Assembly (NCBI GenBank): GCA_947499545.1
Contig: CANMOZ010000005.1
Coordinates: forward strand, 1-64,000
Source: an uncultured Saccharospirillaceae bacterium
GTDB lineage: Bacteria; Pseudomonadota; Gammaproteobacteria; Pseudomonadales; Oceanobacteraceae
Reading direction: 5' to 3'
DNA: 64,000 nucleotides
The notes beneath the pieces were generated by a model. It had not been told where the DNA came from. It did no database searches and worked only from the letters and a program-made list of their open reading frames with translations. A program made the translations under genes and the position numbers. This document shows, piece by piece, positions 1 through 8,292 of the stretch. Within the stretch, counting starts at the first letter, position 1. Every line of letters begins with the position of its first letter.

Positions 1-213
1 CACAAGATTGACCGCAAACAATGGAGGGAAGGAAAACAATGGGTTAAGGCACCCGATAGCCGAATTTTAATCAGCATTAAAGGAGTATCAGAATGGGTAA
101 AAAGTACGAAGGTGTCATCAGCAGAAGCGCTGGCTCCATTACAATTGATTTCAGGTACAGAGGTAAACGATGCAGAGAGACGCTTCGTCTCCAGCCCACT
201 CCTGGAAATCTAA
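1..213 (+). CDS. Excisionase-like protein, C-terminal part (gene enters from the left edge)
   Basis: Reading frame 1 is open from the first base to a TAA at 211-213, and the start lies outside the window. The visible part begins DRKQWREGKQWVKAPDSRIL and continues into a segment ending SEWVK. This resembles the winged-helix segment of small phage excisionases, where a Trp-rich stretch is followed by a 'PDGRILI...W' strand. Such proteins bind at attachment sites and bias the integrase towards excision. The frame overlaps the start of the integrase by about 120 bases, as xis and int overlap in lambda, so the two are probably co-transcribed. Family membership is inferred from a short segment. The last 30 or so residues, read in the overlap, look less conserved. 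Confidence 0.5.
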   Translation, partial: HKIDRKQWREGKQWVKAPDSRILISIKGVSEWVKSTKVSSAEALAPLQLISGTEVNDAERRFVSSPLLEI

Positions 214-1244
214 AAAAAGCAGCCAACTTCCGCGCAAGAATCATAGATGCCATTGAACAAGGTACCTTTGATTATGCCCAGACATTTCCAAATAGTAAGA
301 ATGCTGAGAAATTCCCAAGAATTCTGGACTCACGAAACAGGACAGTTGCTGATTATGTTCGCCAGTGGCTTACAGAGAAGCAACCTCTACTCAAACACAG
401 TACTTTTAGGGAGTATCAACGAACAATGGAATACTCAATTATCCCAGCAGTAGGTCAATTCTTGCTTGTAGACCTAAGACGCTCAGATGTAAGGGCATGG
501 GTCAGCACTCTTGACGTCTCAAACAAACGAATAGCGAATCTTATCAGCCCACTAAGGGTTGCTTTAGAAGATGCCGTTCAAGACGAACTTATTCCCAAGA
601 ACCCTTTGAAAGACTGGGGCTATAAAAGGCCGGAAGCCCCTGCCCCATCAAGAATTGACCCATTCACCCCAGACGAACAGAGAGCCATACTAGCTGCGAC
701 TAATGGCCAAGCAAAGAACCTCATTCAATTTGCTTTTTGGTCTGGTTTAAGAACCTCAGAAATCATTGCCCTTGAGTGGTCAGATATAGATTTCGAGCAA
801 GGTCTTGTCTCGGTTAACAAGGCAATCACCACCGCATCCAAGCATGCCGAAAGCACCAAAACCAAATCAGGTCATCGAGAAGTTATTATGCTCCCTCCAG
901 CTCGATCTGCCTTAGAGAGTCAATTCAATTTCAGTGGTGAAGAAGGAGGAAGAGTTTTTAAACATCCAAGAACAGGTGGAGACTTAAAGAACGATCAATC
1001 TATTCGTAAAGGTATTTGGAAACCTGCCCTTGAAGCTTCAGGGGTTCGTTACCGGTACCCGTATCAAACACGACACACCTTTGCATCAATGATGTTGTCT
1101 GCTGGAGAACCTTTAGCTTGGGTATCAAAACAAATGGGACATTCAAGTGTGCTCGTGACTGCACAAGTCTATGCACGTTGGGTTCCCAGTGGATTAGAGA
1201 ATGCCGGTAGTAAAGCTTATTCCTTGTGTGGGGATGGACTCTAA
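93..1244 (+). CDS. Phage-type tyrosine recombinase (integrase)
   Basis: Site-specific tyrosine recombinase that would integrate or excise the element to its left at the neighbouring tRNA-Pro. The N-terminal ~75 residues look like the arm-binding domain (DUF3596 type). A core-binding SAM-like domain (about 83-165) and the catalytic domain (about 190-370) follow. Visible active-site residues are Arg220 in SGLRTSEI, a candidate Lys near 256-258, Arg327 in QTRHTF, His350 in MGHSS and the nucleophile Tyr360 in QVYARW. The His of the usual HxxR box is Tyr324 here, which I recall as common in this subfamily. At 383 residues it is full length. ATG at 93 has GGAG nearby (82-85). It points towards the 3' end of the tRNA, the normal arrangement for tRNA-integrating islands. 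It looks intact. Confidence 0.93.
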   Translation: MGKKYEGVISRSAGSITIDFRYRGKRCRETLRLQPTPGNLKKAANFRARIIDAIEQGTFDYAQTFPNSKNAEKFPRILDSRNRTVADYVRQWLTEKQPLLKHSTFREYQRTMEYSIIPAVGQFLLVDLRRSDVRAWVSTLDVSNKRIANLISPLRVALEDAVQDELIPKNPLKDWGYKRPEAPAPSRIDPFTPDEQRAILAATNGQAKNLIQFAFWSGLRTSEIIALEWSDIDFEQGLVSVNKAITTASKHAESTKTKSGHREVIMLPPARSALESQFNFSGEEGGRVFKHPRTGGDLKNDQSIRKGIWKPALEASGVRYRYPYQTRHTFASMMLSAGEPLAWVSKQMGHSSVLVTAQVYARWVPSGLENAGSKAYSLCGDGL

Positions 1245-1313
1245 AGCGATACAACCAACAGACTTAAAATGCCAAGCCACAAGCGTCTTTTTAAGATTTT
1301 GGAGAGTAAGAAA

Positions 1314-1415
1314 ATGATCAAAAACAACAATCTAGAGCAGGTAAGCTGGTTTGAATTTGTGACCAGGATGTGTCCAAAAGGGGGTAAAACAGGGGTATTT
1401 GAGGGGAAAAGTTAG
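1314..1415 (+). CDS. Possible 33-residue ORF between integrase and tRNA
   Basis: ATG at 1314 has GGAGAG seven bases upstream and reads 33 codons to TAG. The peptide has no domain or signal that I recognise. It lies in the stretch between integrase and attachment site, which is often non-coding, so this may be chance. It is listed only because of the good ribosome-binding site. Confidence 0.2.
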   Translation: MIKNNNLEQVSWFEFVTRMCPKGGKTGVFEGKS

Positions 1416-1431
1416 TATCTCTTAACTTGTA

Positions 1432-1452
1432 AGTCCTTGATTTATAAGGACT
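1432..1452. terminator. Short hairpin next to the tRNA 3' end
   Basis: AGTCCTT (1432-1438) pairs with AAGGACT (1446-1452) around a 7-base loop, just beyond the encoded CCA of the tRNA. There is no T-run on either strand, so it is a weak terminator candidate. It could equally be part of the attachment region. Confidence 0.25.
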
Positions 1453-1454
1453 CA

Positions 1455-1531
1455 TGGTCGGGACGGCAGGATTTGAACCTGCGACCCCCAGTACCCCATA
1501 CTGGTGCGCTACCAGGCTGCGCTACGCCCCG
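1455..1531 (-). tRNA. tRNA-Pro (anticodon GGG)
   Basis: The reverse strand folds as a complete cloverleaf. The 7-bp acceptor stem (CGGGGCG with CGTCCCG, one G-T pair) is followed by a D arm containing GCGCAGCCTGGTAGCGC. The anticodon stem is CCAGT/ACTGG with loop ATGGGGT, giving anticodon GGG. The T arm contains GTTCAAATC, then discriminator A and an encoded CCA (1455-1457). GGG reads proline CCC and CCU codons. The 3' end faces the integrase at 93-1244, so its 3' half is the likely attB/attL core of the integrated element to the left. The second att copy would lie outside the window. Confidence 0.96.
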
Positions 1532-1670
1532 ACGAATTGCTGTCTATATTACACTAACACTCTGATAAATCAAGCCTTTTCTAAAATTGGTGCCAATTTT
1601 TAGCTTTCTACTGTGCCCGTGATAGGCTACCGAGTGCTAATCCGTTTAGAAAGTCGAGGGATAGATACGA

Positions 1671-2441
1671 ATGCTGGAACAGTGGTTAAGCAGCTTAGGG
1701 CAGTACAGCTCCACCTTATGGGTACTGGCAGCAATTGGGGTGTTCTTAACAGGGGTATCCAAGTCCGGCTTTGCAGGCAGCACTGGCGTGGTTGCGGTGC
1801 CCATGATGAGCATTGTCATGGACCCCAAACTCGCTGCAGCTCTACTCCTCCCACTATTGCTGTTTATGGATGCCCTCAATGTCAAAGCCTACTGGCAGGG
1901 CTACCGAAAAGATGTGTTTAAGTCGCTTGCTCTTGGAGCCTTAATTGGCATTTTCATAGGCAGCTTACTGTTTAAGTGGATCAACCCAACCGCTCTAAAA
2001 TTGTGCATTGGTTTACTTTCCGTTCTTTTTGCTTTAAATCAACTACTCAAGCCCTTCAAAAAAGAATCTAATACTGGTTTACCGAAATGGGCTCCTCATT
2101 GCTTTGGCTGTATATCAGGCTTTACCAGTTTCGTCGCCCATGCCGGAGGCGCTCCACTCACCATCTACTTCCTAAAAGCTCAATTGAATAAAGACGCGAT
2201 CCTAGCCACATCAGCCGTTGTTATCGGATTCATGAACCTGATAAAACTCCCGACCTACGCTTTAGTGGGCGCTCTTAATTTAGAGGTCGGGTTATTTTCA
2301 GTCGTTTTGCTGCCCCTCGCTTGGCTTGGCATTCGAGTGGGATTATGGCTTAAAGAACATATTTCTGAACAACTTTTCACCCAAATCATGACCTATAGTC
2401 TACTGATATTGGGCGGTTATTTAGTATACGCTAGTCTTTAA
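1671..2441 (+). CDS. TauE/SafE (TSUP) family membrane transporter
   Basis: Inner-membrane permease of the TSUP family, whose members export sulfite, sulfoacetate or related small anions. The 256 residues form about eight hydrophobic segments. An N-terminal glycine-rich repeat (GVSKSGFAGSTG, residues 28-39) and a matching second-half motif around GFTSFVAHAGGAPLTIY show the family's duplicated architecture. The length is normal. A pirin gene follows 40 bases downstream on the same strand, so the two may be one transcript. Substrate cannot be told from sequence. The ATG at 1671 is the first start in frame with the first transmembrane segment. Confidence 0.88.
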   Translation: MLEQWLSSLGQYSSTLWVLAAIGVFLTGVSKSGFAGSTGVVAVPMMSIVMDPKLAAALLLPLLLFMDALNVKAYWQGYRKDVFKSLALGALIGIFIGSLLFKWINPTALKLCIGLLSVLFALNQLLKPFKKESNTGLPKWAPHCFGCISGFTSFVAHAGGAPLTIYFLKAQLNKDAILATSAVVIGFMNLIKLPTYALVGALNLEVGLFSVVLLPLAWLGIRVGLWLKEHISEQLFTQIMTYSLLILGGYLVYASL

Positions 2442-2481
2442 TGAGCGATCATCATTCCGCTGAATCCAAGGAGCGACCTGG

Positions 2482-3333
2482 GTGGCACGGTTAGTTAAGG
2501 CTAAAACCAAGGATTTAGGGGGATTTGAAGTAACACGAATCCTTCCTTCAGCTGAACAACGCATGGTTGGCCCATTCATTTTTCTGGACCATATGGGGCC
2601 AGCCAAATTTCCAGCCGGTCAAGGCATAAACGTTCGACCTCACCCTCACATAGGATTAGCCACTTTAAGTTATTTATTTGAAGGCGCCATGCTTCATCGC
2701 GACAGTCTAGGTAATTGCATCGAAATTCGTCCAGGTGATGTAAATTGGATGACGGCTGGAAAAGGGATTGTCCACTCAGAGCGGGAAACACTTGAAGTCC
2801 ACTGCCAACCTCACAACATGAATGGCTTACAATCCTGGCTGGCTCTTCCCAAAGAACAAACCGAAATCGACCCTGCCTTTTTGCACGTTACAAAGGAAAA
2901 TCTACCGCACAAGATGCTTCCGGGCACACTTATGCGTTTAATCGCAGGGGAAGCCTTTGGTATGAAAGCGCCCGTTACGACCTATAGCCCTACCCTCTAT
3001 TTAGACATTGTATTAGATGCCAACACGGATCTAGCACATCCGAATCCAGTCTTCGAAACCGCTATATATGTACAATGGGGCGAACTAAATATCGGAGAGA
3101 CAGTACTAAGAGCCCATGAGTTTGCTGTTTTAGATCCGAAAGATACGAAGGTAACAGCGTCTCAAAATACTCGTTTTATCTGGCTTGGGGGGCAGTCCTT
3201 TGAAGAAACACCCCTCATCGAATGGAACTTTGTCGCTTACACCAAAGAACGCATGCAACAAGCAAAGCAGGATTGGCGCGAAGGTCGTTTTCCAAAAATC
3301 CCTGGGGATTCTGAGGAGTTTATCCCTTACTGA
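2482..3333 (+). CDS. Pirin family protein
   Basis: Cytosolic bicupin of the pirin family, a metal-binding group whose characterised members act as quercetinases or as modulators of transcription factors and pyruvate dehydrogenase. Metal-ligand histidines of the N-terminal cupin are visible in NVRPHPHIGLATLSYLFEG (about 52-70) and in GIVHSER and LEVHCQPHNMNG further on. The second cupin covers roughly 170-260. GTG at 2482 is chosen because AAGGAG lies about eight bases upstream. The 283 residues are typical. It sits 40 bases after the TSUP transporter and converges on terC across a hairpin. The precise activity is unknown. Confidence 0.9.
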   Translation: MARLVKAKTKDLGGFEVTRILPSAEQRMVGPFIFLDHMGPAKFPAGQGINVRPHPHIGLATLSYLFEGAMLHRDSLGNCIEIRPGDVNWMTAGKGIVHSERETLEVHCQPHNMNGLQSWLALPKEQTEIDPAFLHVTKENLPHKMLPGTLMRLIAGEAFGMKAPVTTYSPTLYLDIVLDANTDLAHPNPVFETAIYVQWGELNIGETVLRAHEFAVLDPKDTKVTASQNTRFIWLGGQSFEETPLIEWNFVAYTKERMQQAKQDWREGRFPKIPGDSEEFIPY

Positions 3334-3358
3334 GTTTTATGAAACGGCTACTTTATAA

Positions 3359-3382
3359 AGGGCCAACGTATTAACTGGCCCT
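3359..3382. terminator. Bidirectional hairpin between convergent pirin and terC genes
   Basis: AGGGCCA (3359-3365) and TGGCCCT (3376-3382) form a perfect 7-bp stem with a 10-base loop. On the minus strand it runs into CCCTTTATAAAG. The position between two convergent genes fits a shared terminator. Confidence 0.6.
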
Positions 3383-3419
3383 CATTATTGATGACACCAA
3401 ATAGAAGATGCACGTTACT

Positions 3420-4136
3420 TCACTTTACCCTTTCAGCTAACTTTTTGCGGCGCAGTAAATTAAGCATCTCGACACCCAAACTAAAGGCCATTGCAAAGTA
3501 AATATAACCCTTAGGTACATGCACCCCAAAGCCTTCTATCAGAAGCATAAAGCCAACCAAAATGAGAAAGGATAAGGCAAGCATTTTCACTGAGGGATGT
3601 CTCTCAACAAAATCGCTGATTGGCTTTGCGGCCCACATCATGACACCGACCGCAATCACGACCGCAATCATCATGACCGTTAGTTCTTCAACCAAACCAA
3701 CCGCGGTAATGACAGAATCCAAACTAAAGATAACATCCAATAAAAGAATTTGAATCAAGGCTGCACCAAAGGTCGTTGCCGTCACCTTCTTTTCTTCATG
3801 CACTTCAATCGAATGATGAATCTCCGTAGATGCCTTGCCAATTAAGAACAGCCCTCCTCCCATCAAAATTAAATCTCGCCCGGTCAACTCCATTCCAAAT
3901 AAAGTGATCCAGGGGGTCGTCAACGACATGACCCAGCTAATGGAAGCAAGTAGCAGCAATCGAATGCCCATGGCCAAAGTAAGGCCAATTTTTCTGGCTT
4001 TTTCCCTTTGGTGCTCAGGCAGTTTAGAAACCACGATAGACAAAAAGACTATGTTATCAATACCCAGGACGATCTCTAATACCGTCAACGTCATCAACCC
4101 AATCCAGGCATTAGGGTCCATCAACCACTCAAACAT
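3420..4136 (-). CDS. TerC family integral membrane protein (YgdQ-like)
   Basis: Inner-membrane protein of the TerC family, which includes tellurite-resistance TerC and the manganese exporters Alx/MeeY. Seven hydrophobic segments are visible. The family's paired acidic motifs occur in the first half (VLEIVLGIDNIVFLSIV, about 18-34) and second half (LLLDVIFSLDSVITAVG, about 131-147). The buried Asp residues are thought to bind the cation. At 238 residues it matches the short YgdQ-type members without a CorC domain. I looked for a yybP-ykoY manganese riboswitch in the 247-base upstream gap and did not see one. The gene stands alone. Substrate is inferred only by family. Confidence 0.88.
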   Translation of the reverse strand: MFEWLMDPNAWIGLMTLTVLEIVLGIDNIVFLSIVVSKLPEHQREKARKIGLTLAMGIRLLLLASISWVMSLTTPWITLFGMELTGRDLILMGGGLFLIGKASTEIHHSIEVHEEKKVTATTFGAALIQILLLDVIFSLDSVITAVGLVEELTVMMIAVVIAVGVMMWAAKPISDFVERHPSVKMLALSFLILVGFMLLIEGFGVHVPKGYIYFAMAFSLGVEMLNLLRRKKLAERVK

Positions 4137-4383
4137 ACTTTTAGCTCCGTACAGTCATTCAACATGAAACATAAATCCAGACACGCACTATAACGGCCAC
4201 TTTTGAAAACCCCAACAAACTTAAGCTTTTAATAGAACTTGCCTCGCAGTTTAGGGCTAAAGTGGGCACCCACTCAGATCAATACTTTTGAGCAATTTGC
4301 ACTACGAGCTCTTAAGGCTGGGCACATTTGTACTATCATCTCAGTGATGGGTATGTGCTTTCTCATTGAAAGGGTTGCTCTAA

Positions 4384-4842
4384 GTGATTGTAAAGACAAA
4401 TAAAGGCTTCACCCTTATAGAATTGATTATGGTGATCATCATCTTGGGTATTTTGGCCGCTTTTGCACTGCCAAGACTTATGGATTTTAGTACTGAAGCA
4501 AAGAGTGCATTAAGGAAATCCATTGATGGCTCCCTACGCTCAACAGCTTTCATCGTTCATTCTGCCTGCATGATGGACATTGGTTGTATTAAAACTGGGG
4601 AGTCTCAAGTGACGATTGATGGTATCGTCATCAGGACTAATCACGGATACCCCTGGGCCTACGGAGGGGGAGCCAACCTGATAGATAAGGCCATTGACAC
4701 CAGCAAGGTGGATTTCTCCGTGATTGGCACAATCGCAACGTTCACAATAGATGAAGACCCCAATTGCACAGTTACTTATGAAGAACCAGCAGCAGCAGGA
4801 AATACGCCTACTTTTGGGGGCGTCACTACCGGGTGCCCATAG
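4384..4842 (+). CDS. Type IV pilin-like (MSHA/pseudopilin type) protein
   Basis: Prepilin with a class III signal. A short basic leader ends in KG (residues 7-8) and is followed by FTLIELIMVIIILGILAAFA. Prepilin peptidase would cut after Gly8, and Glu13 is Glu5 of the mature protein. The globular part of about 110 residues has Cys pairs (CMMDIGC, and later EDPNCT and TTGCP) like the disulfide-bounded loop of MSHA-type pilins. The start is GTG at 4384 with only a weak GGG upstream. No other pilus gene lies nearby, so assembly would depend on a system encoded elsewhere. Whether it is a major subunit, minor pilin or type II pseudopilin cannot be decided. Confidence 0.8.
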   Translation: MIVKTNKGFTLIELIMVIIILGILAAFALPRLMDFSTEAKSALRKSIDGSLRSTAFIVHSACMMDIGCIKTGESQVTIDGIVIRTNHGYPWAYGGGANLIDKAIDTSKVDFSVIGTIATFTIDEDPNCTVTYEEPAAAGNTPTFGGVTTGCP

Positions 4843-4862
4843 AAAGAGGCTCTTCATCAAGG

Positions 4863-5480
4863 TTAATGATTCTCCAGCTCTCTAATGATTTGAGCGATTT
4901 TAGTCTTAGCTTCTTTTATGGATTCCTTTTGAACTTCTTTGCCAAGATCTAAACCTTCGACATGTACAAAGTACGTTTCATGAATGCCTATAAACTCAAA
5001 AAATTGTTTAATAAAAGGGGATTGGTGGTCAATACCTTTTCCTTGAAAATGACCACCTTTAGTGGAAATCACAATCACCGGTTTACTACTCAACAACCCA
5101 ACCGGCCCTTTTCCAGTGTATTTAAAACTCACACCTGCACGAGCTAAGTGATCAAACCAAGATTTGAGCTGACTAGCTATACTATAGTTATACATTGGTG
5201 CTCCAATAACGATCATATCTGCATCAACGACTTCTTGCAGAAAAATATCAGCCTCTTCTACTATTGAGCATCGCTTTTTCAAGGTTTGTTTTTCTGACAT
5301 TGTGATTGCTTTAAGACGTTCCGCACTTAAATGTGATACAGGTCTTTTTACAACGTCTCGAATCAATACTGAACCACCTGGGAACGAATGTTGCCACAGC
5401 TCAGAAAAGTAGCGAGTTAATTGGCTTGATTGGCTTTCATCTTCATTCAAACTGCTCTGTACCACAAGCAATCTATTCAT
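4863..5480 (-). CDS. azoR: FMN-dependent NADH-azoreductase / quinone reductase
   Basis: Flavodoxin-fold oxidoreductase that uses NADH and FMN to reduce quinones and azo compounds by two-electron transfer. Visible features are the N-terminal strand and phosphate loop (LLVVQSSLNEDESQSSQL), the FMN-contacting APMYNYSIASQLKSWFDH (about 94-111) and the STKGG segment (about 140-144) near the flavin. The 205 residues match AzoR. It lies 49 bases downstream of the DMT transporter on the same strand. Both are divergent from a LysR regulator, a common arrangement for electrophile- or quinone-induced detoxification. The start ATG at 5480 opens directly into the first beta strand. Confidence 0.9.
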   Translation of the reverse strand: MNRLLVVQSSLNEDESQSSQLTRYFSELWQHSFPGGSVLIRDVVKRPVSHLSAERLKAITMSEKQTLKKRCSIVEEADIFLQEVVDADMIVIGAPMYNYSIASQLKSWFDHLARAGVSFKYTGKGPVGLLSSKPVIVISTKGGHFQGKGIDHQSPFIKQFFEFIGIHETYFVHVEGLDLGKEVQKESIKEAKTKIAQIIRELENH

Positions 5481-5529
5481 TTCAAACTCTCATTTTTTGA
5501 CTGAGCATTAATATTTTAAATATTGGTAT

Positions 5530-6423
5530 CTAAGCATCCACTTCTACCTGAACAATACTTTGCCCAAATAACATGCACATGACACCGAATACAATAAGCG
5601 CAGCTGCAGGTATGAATACAGGCGACAAAGCTTCACCTAAAAGAAAGACAGCAACAGGCACCCCAAATAAAGCCGAAACAGAACCAATTAAACTTAATAG
5701 AACCGGCCCTCCGGTGCGCTGCAGAATAAACAACAATAAAAATTGACCAGCAAATACAAAAGACTGAAAAACGATTAATCCGATTGATGTTCTATTGAGT
5801 GGCATACTCAAAGATAATTTAGGGTGGATAAAACCGACAAGTATTAACATCATTGCTGCTACAAACAACATTCCTAAAGCCAACTGCTCAGGCTTAAATC
5901 CTTGTGGCCATTGAGCACTCCGATAGATATTACCCATGGCTAATAATAGGGGACCCAGCAATGCTATTAATGCCCATTGCTGATTAACACCAAGTAGACT
6001 CCATTTTGATATTACCAACAGAGCCGCACCTGCAAATGCAAACACTACCCCACCAGCTCTCCACACATTATAGCTTTCCACCTTCAGTACTAAAGCAATC
6101 ACGTATGTTAGCAATGGAGGTAACGTCATTGTCAAAGCGATATAACTAACACCCACATAGGGAATTGCACTGAACAATATAAAGTTAGATCCTGCTACTG
6201 AAAAAAACGCCGAAATCAAGAGATACCCTATTAATGGTTTCGACAAGTGTATTTTTCTAACTTGCTTAGCCAACATCAATGAGAGTACAGCCGTAGCACC
6301 TGCAAGGGAGCCTGCAAGAAATGGCAACGCAGAAACACCTTGCAGATAAGCATATTTCGCTATATTCGTGGAAAGCCCCAATAATACACCGCACCCTATC
6401 AACGATAATAAAGCAACAGCCAT
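5530..6423 (-). CDS. DMT superfamily (EamA) transporter
   Basis: Inner-membrane drug/metabolite transporter with ten hydrophobic helices arranged as two EamA repeats. The first repeat holds the conserved ALTMTLPPLLTYVIAL helix and the second ends near SALFGVPVAVFLLGEALSPVF. I place the start at the ATG whose protein begins MAVALLSLIG (6423), because the residues encoded upstream are polar and cysteine-rich and do not look like family sequence. ATG at 6450 is an alternative. The TTG that opens the longest frame (6538-6540) is part of TTGACA (6535-6540), a good -35 box for this strand, so it is more likely promoter than coding. Substrate unknown. Probably co-transcribed with azoR and controlled by the divergent LysR. 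Confidence 0.85.
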   Translation of the reverse strand: MAVALLSLIGCGVLLGLSTNIAKYAYLQGVSALPFLAGSLAGATAVLSLMLAKQVRKIHLSKPLIGYLLISAFFSVAGSNFILFSAIPYVGVSYIALTMTLPPLLTYVIALVLKVESYNVWRAGGVVFAFAGAALLVISKWSLLGVNQQWALIALLGPLLLAMGNIYRSAQWPQGFKPEQLALGMLFVAAMMLILVGFIHPKLSLSMPLNRTSIGLIVFQSFVFAGQFLLLFILQRTGGPVLLSLIGSVSALFGVPVAVFLLGEALSPVFIPAAALIVFGVMCMLFGQSIVQVEVDA

Positions 6424-6554
6424 ATCGCGTTTGAGAAATATCGAGCACATATATTTCAAGAGAAAACACCCACATTCAAAAATAGAGTTATTGCAAAGTT
6501 TATTGCCCCCTAGTAATCTAATAAACCACTCTTTTGTCAACTCAATGTTCTTAA

Positions 6555-7481
6555 ATGTTTACCAATCTTAATCAACGTTCACGATTAGATGACATCGCAA
6601 TTTTTGTATGTGTCGTTCAGTCAGGTTCTTTTACAGCGGCGGCAGATCAATTACAAACTTCAAAATCCGTGATCAGTAAAAACATTTCCAGATTAGAGAA
6701 TCAATTGGGGGTAAAGTTATTAATTCGCAGCACCAGACGCTTACAATTAACGGAGATAGGGCAAGTATTCTACAACAAATCGGTCAAAGGACTAGAAACC
6801 TTACAAACCGCTGAGGAGGAAGTTTCAATTCTTCAGGGCAGCCCAAGAGGAGTCCTTAGAATTAACGCTCCTCATTCGTTCGGCATTATGCACATTGCAC
6901 CCAATTTAACCGCTCTAAAGGCGCTCCACCCCGAATTATCCATCAATCTCAATATGGATGACAAAAAGGTTGATATGATCAAAGACGACTTTGATCTAAC
7001 CATACGCATCACTCAACAGCTTGATGGCAATCTGATCGCAAAAAAAATGGCGCCTTGTAAACACGTTATTGTTTCAGCTCCTGAATACATTCAGAAAAAT
7101 GGCTTTCCTAAAAGCCCAGAGGCGCTCATTCATCACAATATTATCACCTATCAATATCAGCAATCGCCAAACGAATGGGCACTGAAATCAGCAAAGGGTT
7201 CAAAAACAATTAGCATCGAAAGCCAAACACAAATGAACAACAGTTTAGCCATTCGTGAAGCTGTACTCTCTGGTTTAGGAATAGCCCGAATGCCAACATT
7301 CGTCGTTGGTAAAGATATTAAGGATGGTCGATTGATTCGATTGTTGCCTGAATATGAATTGTTAGAATTGTCGATATATATCATGTATCCCGATCGTCAA
7401 TTTTTAGCTCCAAAGGTTCGAGCATTTATTGACTTTTTCTCAACACTTTACCAGGTCTCCCCTCCCTGGGACTGTTTTTAG
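6555..7481 (+). CDS. LysR family transcriptional regulator
   Basis: DNA-binding regulator with an N-terminal winged helix-turn-helix (about residues 11-70, with FVCVVQSGSFTAAADQLQTS and SVISKNISRLENQLG). A periplasmic-binding-protein-like effector domain follows (about 95-300). The 308 residues are standard. It belongs to the group with the LRINAP strand at the start of the effector domain, as in AaeR/DsdC-like proteins. It is transcribed away from the DMT transporter and azoR, and the start codons are about 130 bases apart, so it most likely autoregulates and controls that pair. The inducer is unknown. ATG at 6555 is the only good start before the HTH. Confidence 0.92.
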   Translation: MFTNLNQRSRLDDIAIFVCVVQSGSFTAAADQLQTSKSVISKNISRLENQLGVKLLIRSTRRLQLTEIGQVFYNKSVKGLETLQTAEEEVSILQGSPRGVLRINAPHSFGIMHIAPNLTALKALHPELSINLNMDDKKVDMIKDDFDLTIRITQQLDGNLIAKKMAPCKHVIVSAPEYIQKNGFPKSPEALIHHNIITYQYQQSPNEWALKSAKGSKTISIESQTQMNNSLAIREAVLSGLGIARMPTFVVGKDIKDGRLIRLLPEYELLELSIYIMYPDRQFLAPKVRAFIDFFSTLYQVSPPWDCF

Positions 7482-7525
7482 TGAGAATGCAAACCTATCG
7501 TTTGTTACGCGTCAAGAACGTTCAG

Positions 7526-8218
7526 TTAACATGCCTCAATGCACTTTTGAAGTGCCCTACCCCAGCCCTCAACCTCAGAGTGATCAAATGGCCCTGGAGA
7601 CGTTCTAAAGCGTATGATGCCAGATTCATCAATGACATACAGTCTTTCTGGAGCGCCGGAATACAACGCATCAATAACATTATCCATATGATCAAGCGCC
7701 ACTGGCATTTCAATACTCTGGCTCATCATCCAGCTTTTCGCCACAGCGGCTCTTTCCTCTAAGGATGTAGGTTGTTTAACGATCACCTCATCCTTTAGGT
7801 TTACTTGAACCAACCAGCCATCTACCGGATGCATTTCATAAGTATAAATTTGAGCAAAATTGACAACATCCTTTAACTCAGCATATATATTATTGATTCG
7901 AGGTATATGAGAACGAAATACAGGGCAAGAATAACTGCCCAATACCAAGCCGATAACCTTACCTTTCAACTGCTTTAAGGATAAGTGCTCTTGGGTCAGC
8001 TCTCCCTTTTCATTCAGCCTAATGGCGCTAAATTCGGGAGCTAAAGAGCCTGGAATGGCGGGCGCTTGCTCTTCTCGGGCCCGAAGACCTGCTTTGATAT
8101 TTAACCAATCTTCTTGGGTAAACCCAATGGCTTGTTCAAAGCTTGCTTCGTCCATTGACAGTAACTTTAAACGCTCAGCTTCATTCATAACAACATCCAC
8201 TCTAACTTGATTGTTCAA
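7526..8218 (-). CDS. Deiodinase-like redoxin (thioredoxin fold)
   Basis: Cytosolic protein with an extended N-terminal region (about 1-75) followed by a thioredoxin-like domain with GLVLGSYSCPVFRSH (about 94-108). This matches the iodothyronine-deiodinase-like bacterial redoxins. Their active-site selenocysteine is an ordinary Cys here, followed by Pro. The conserved YTYEMHPVDGW segment (about 127-137) corresponds to the deiodinase 'YIxEAHxxDGW' region. The C-terminal part carries the VALDHMDN and RLYVIDESGIIRF strands. Bacterial members are presumed thiol peroxidases or reductases rather than deiodinases. The gene converges with the lysR gene. An internal Met at residue 11 is a possible later start. 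Substrate unknown. Confidence 0.72.
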   Translation of the reverse strand: MNNQVRVDVVMNEAERLKLLSMDEASFEQAIGFTQEDWLNIKAGLRAREEQAPAIPGSLAPEFSAIRLNEKGELTQEHLSLKQLKGKVIGLVLGSYSCPVFRSHIPRINNIYAELKDVVNFAQIYTYEMHPVDGWLVQVNLKDEVIVKQPTSLEERAAVAKSWMMSQSIEMPVALDHMDNVIDALYSGAPERLYVIDESGIIRFRTSPGPFDHSEVEGWGRALQKCIEAC

Positions 8219-8292
8219 GCAATCATTATCTTAAACGATAAATACTTTTGTCTTAATCAACACAGGGGAAAATATTAATGCCCAAAACCGAT

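Noticed and set aside
4137-4383. Manganese (yybP-ykoY) riboswitch ahead of terC
   Set aside because: TerC relatives are often riboswitch controlled, but I could not find the conserved paired elements in this gap.
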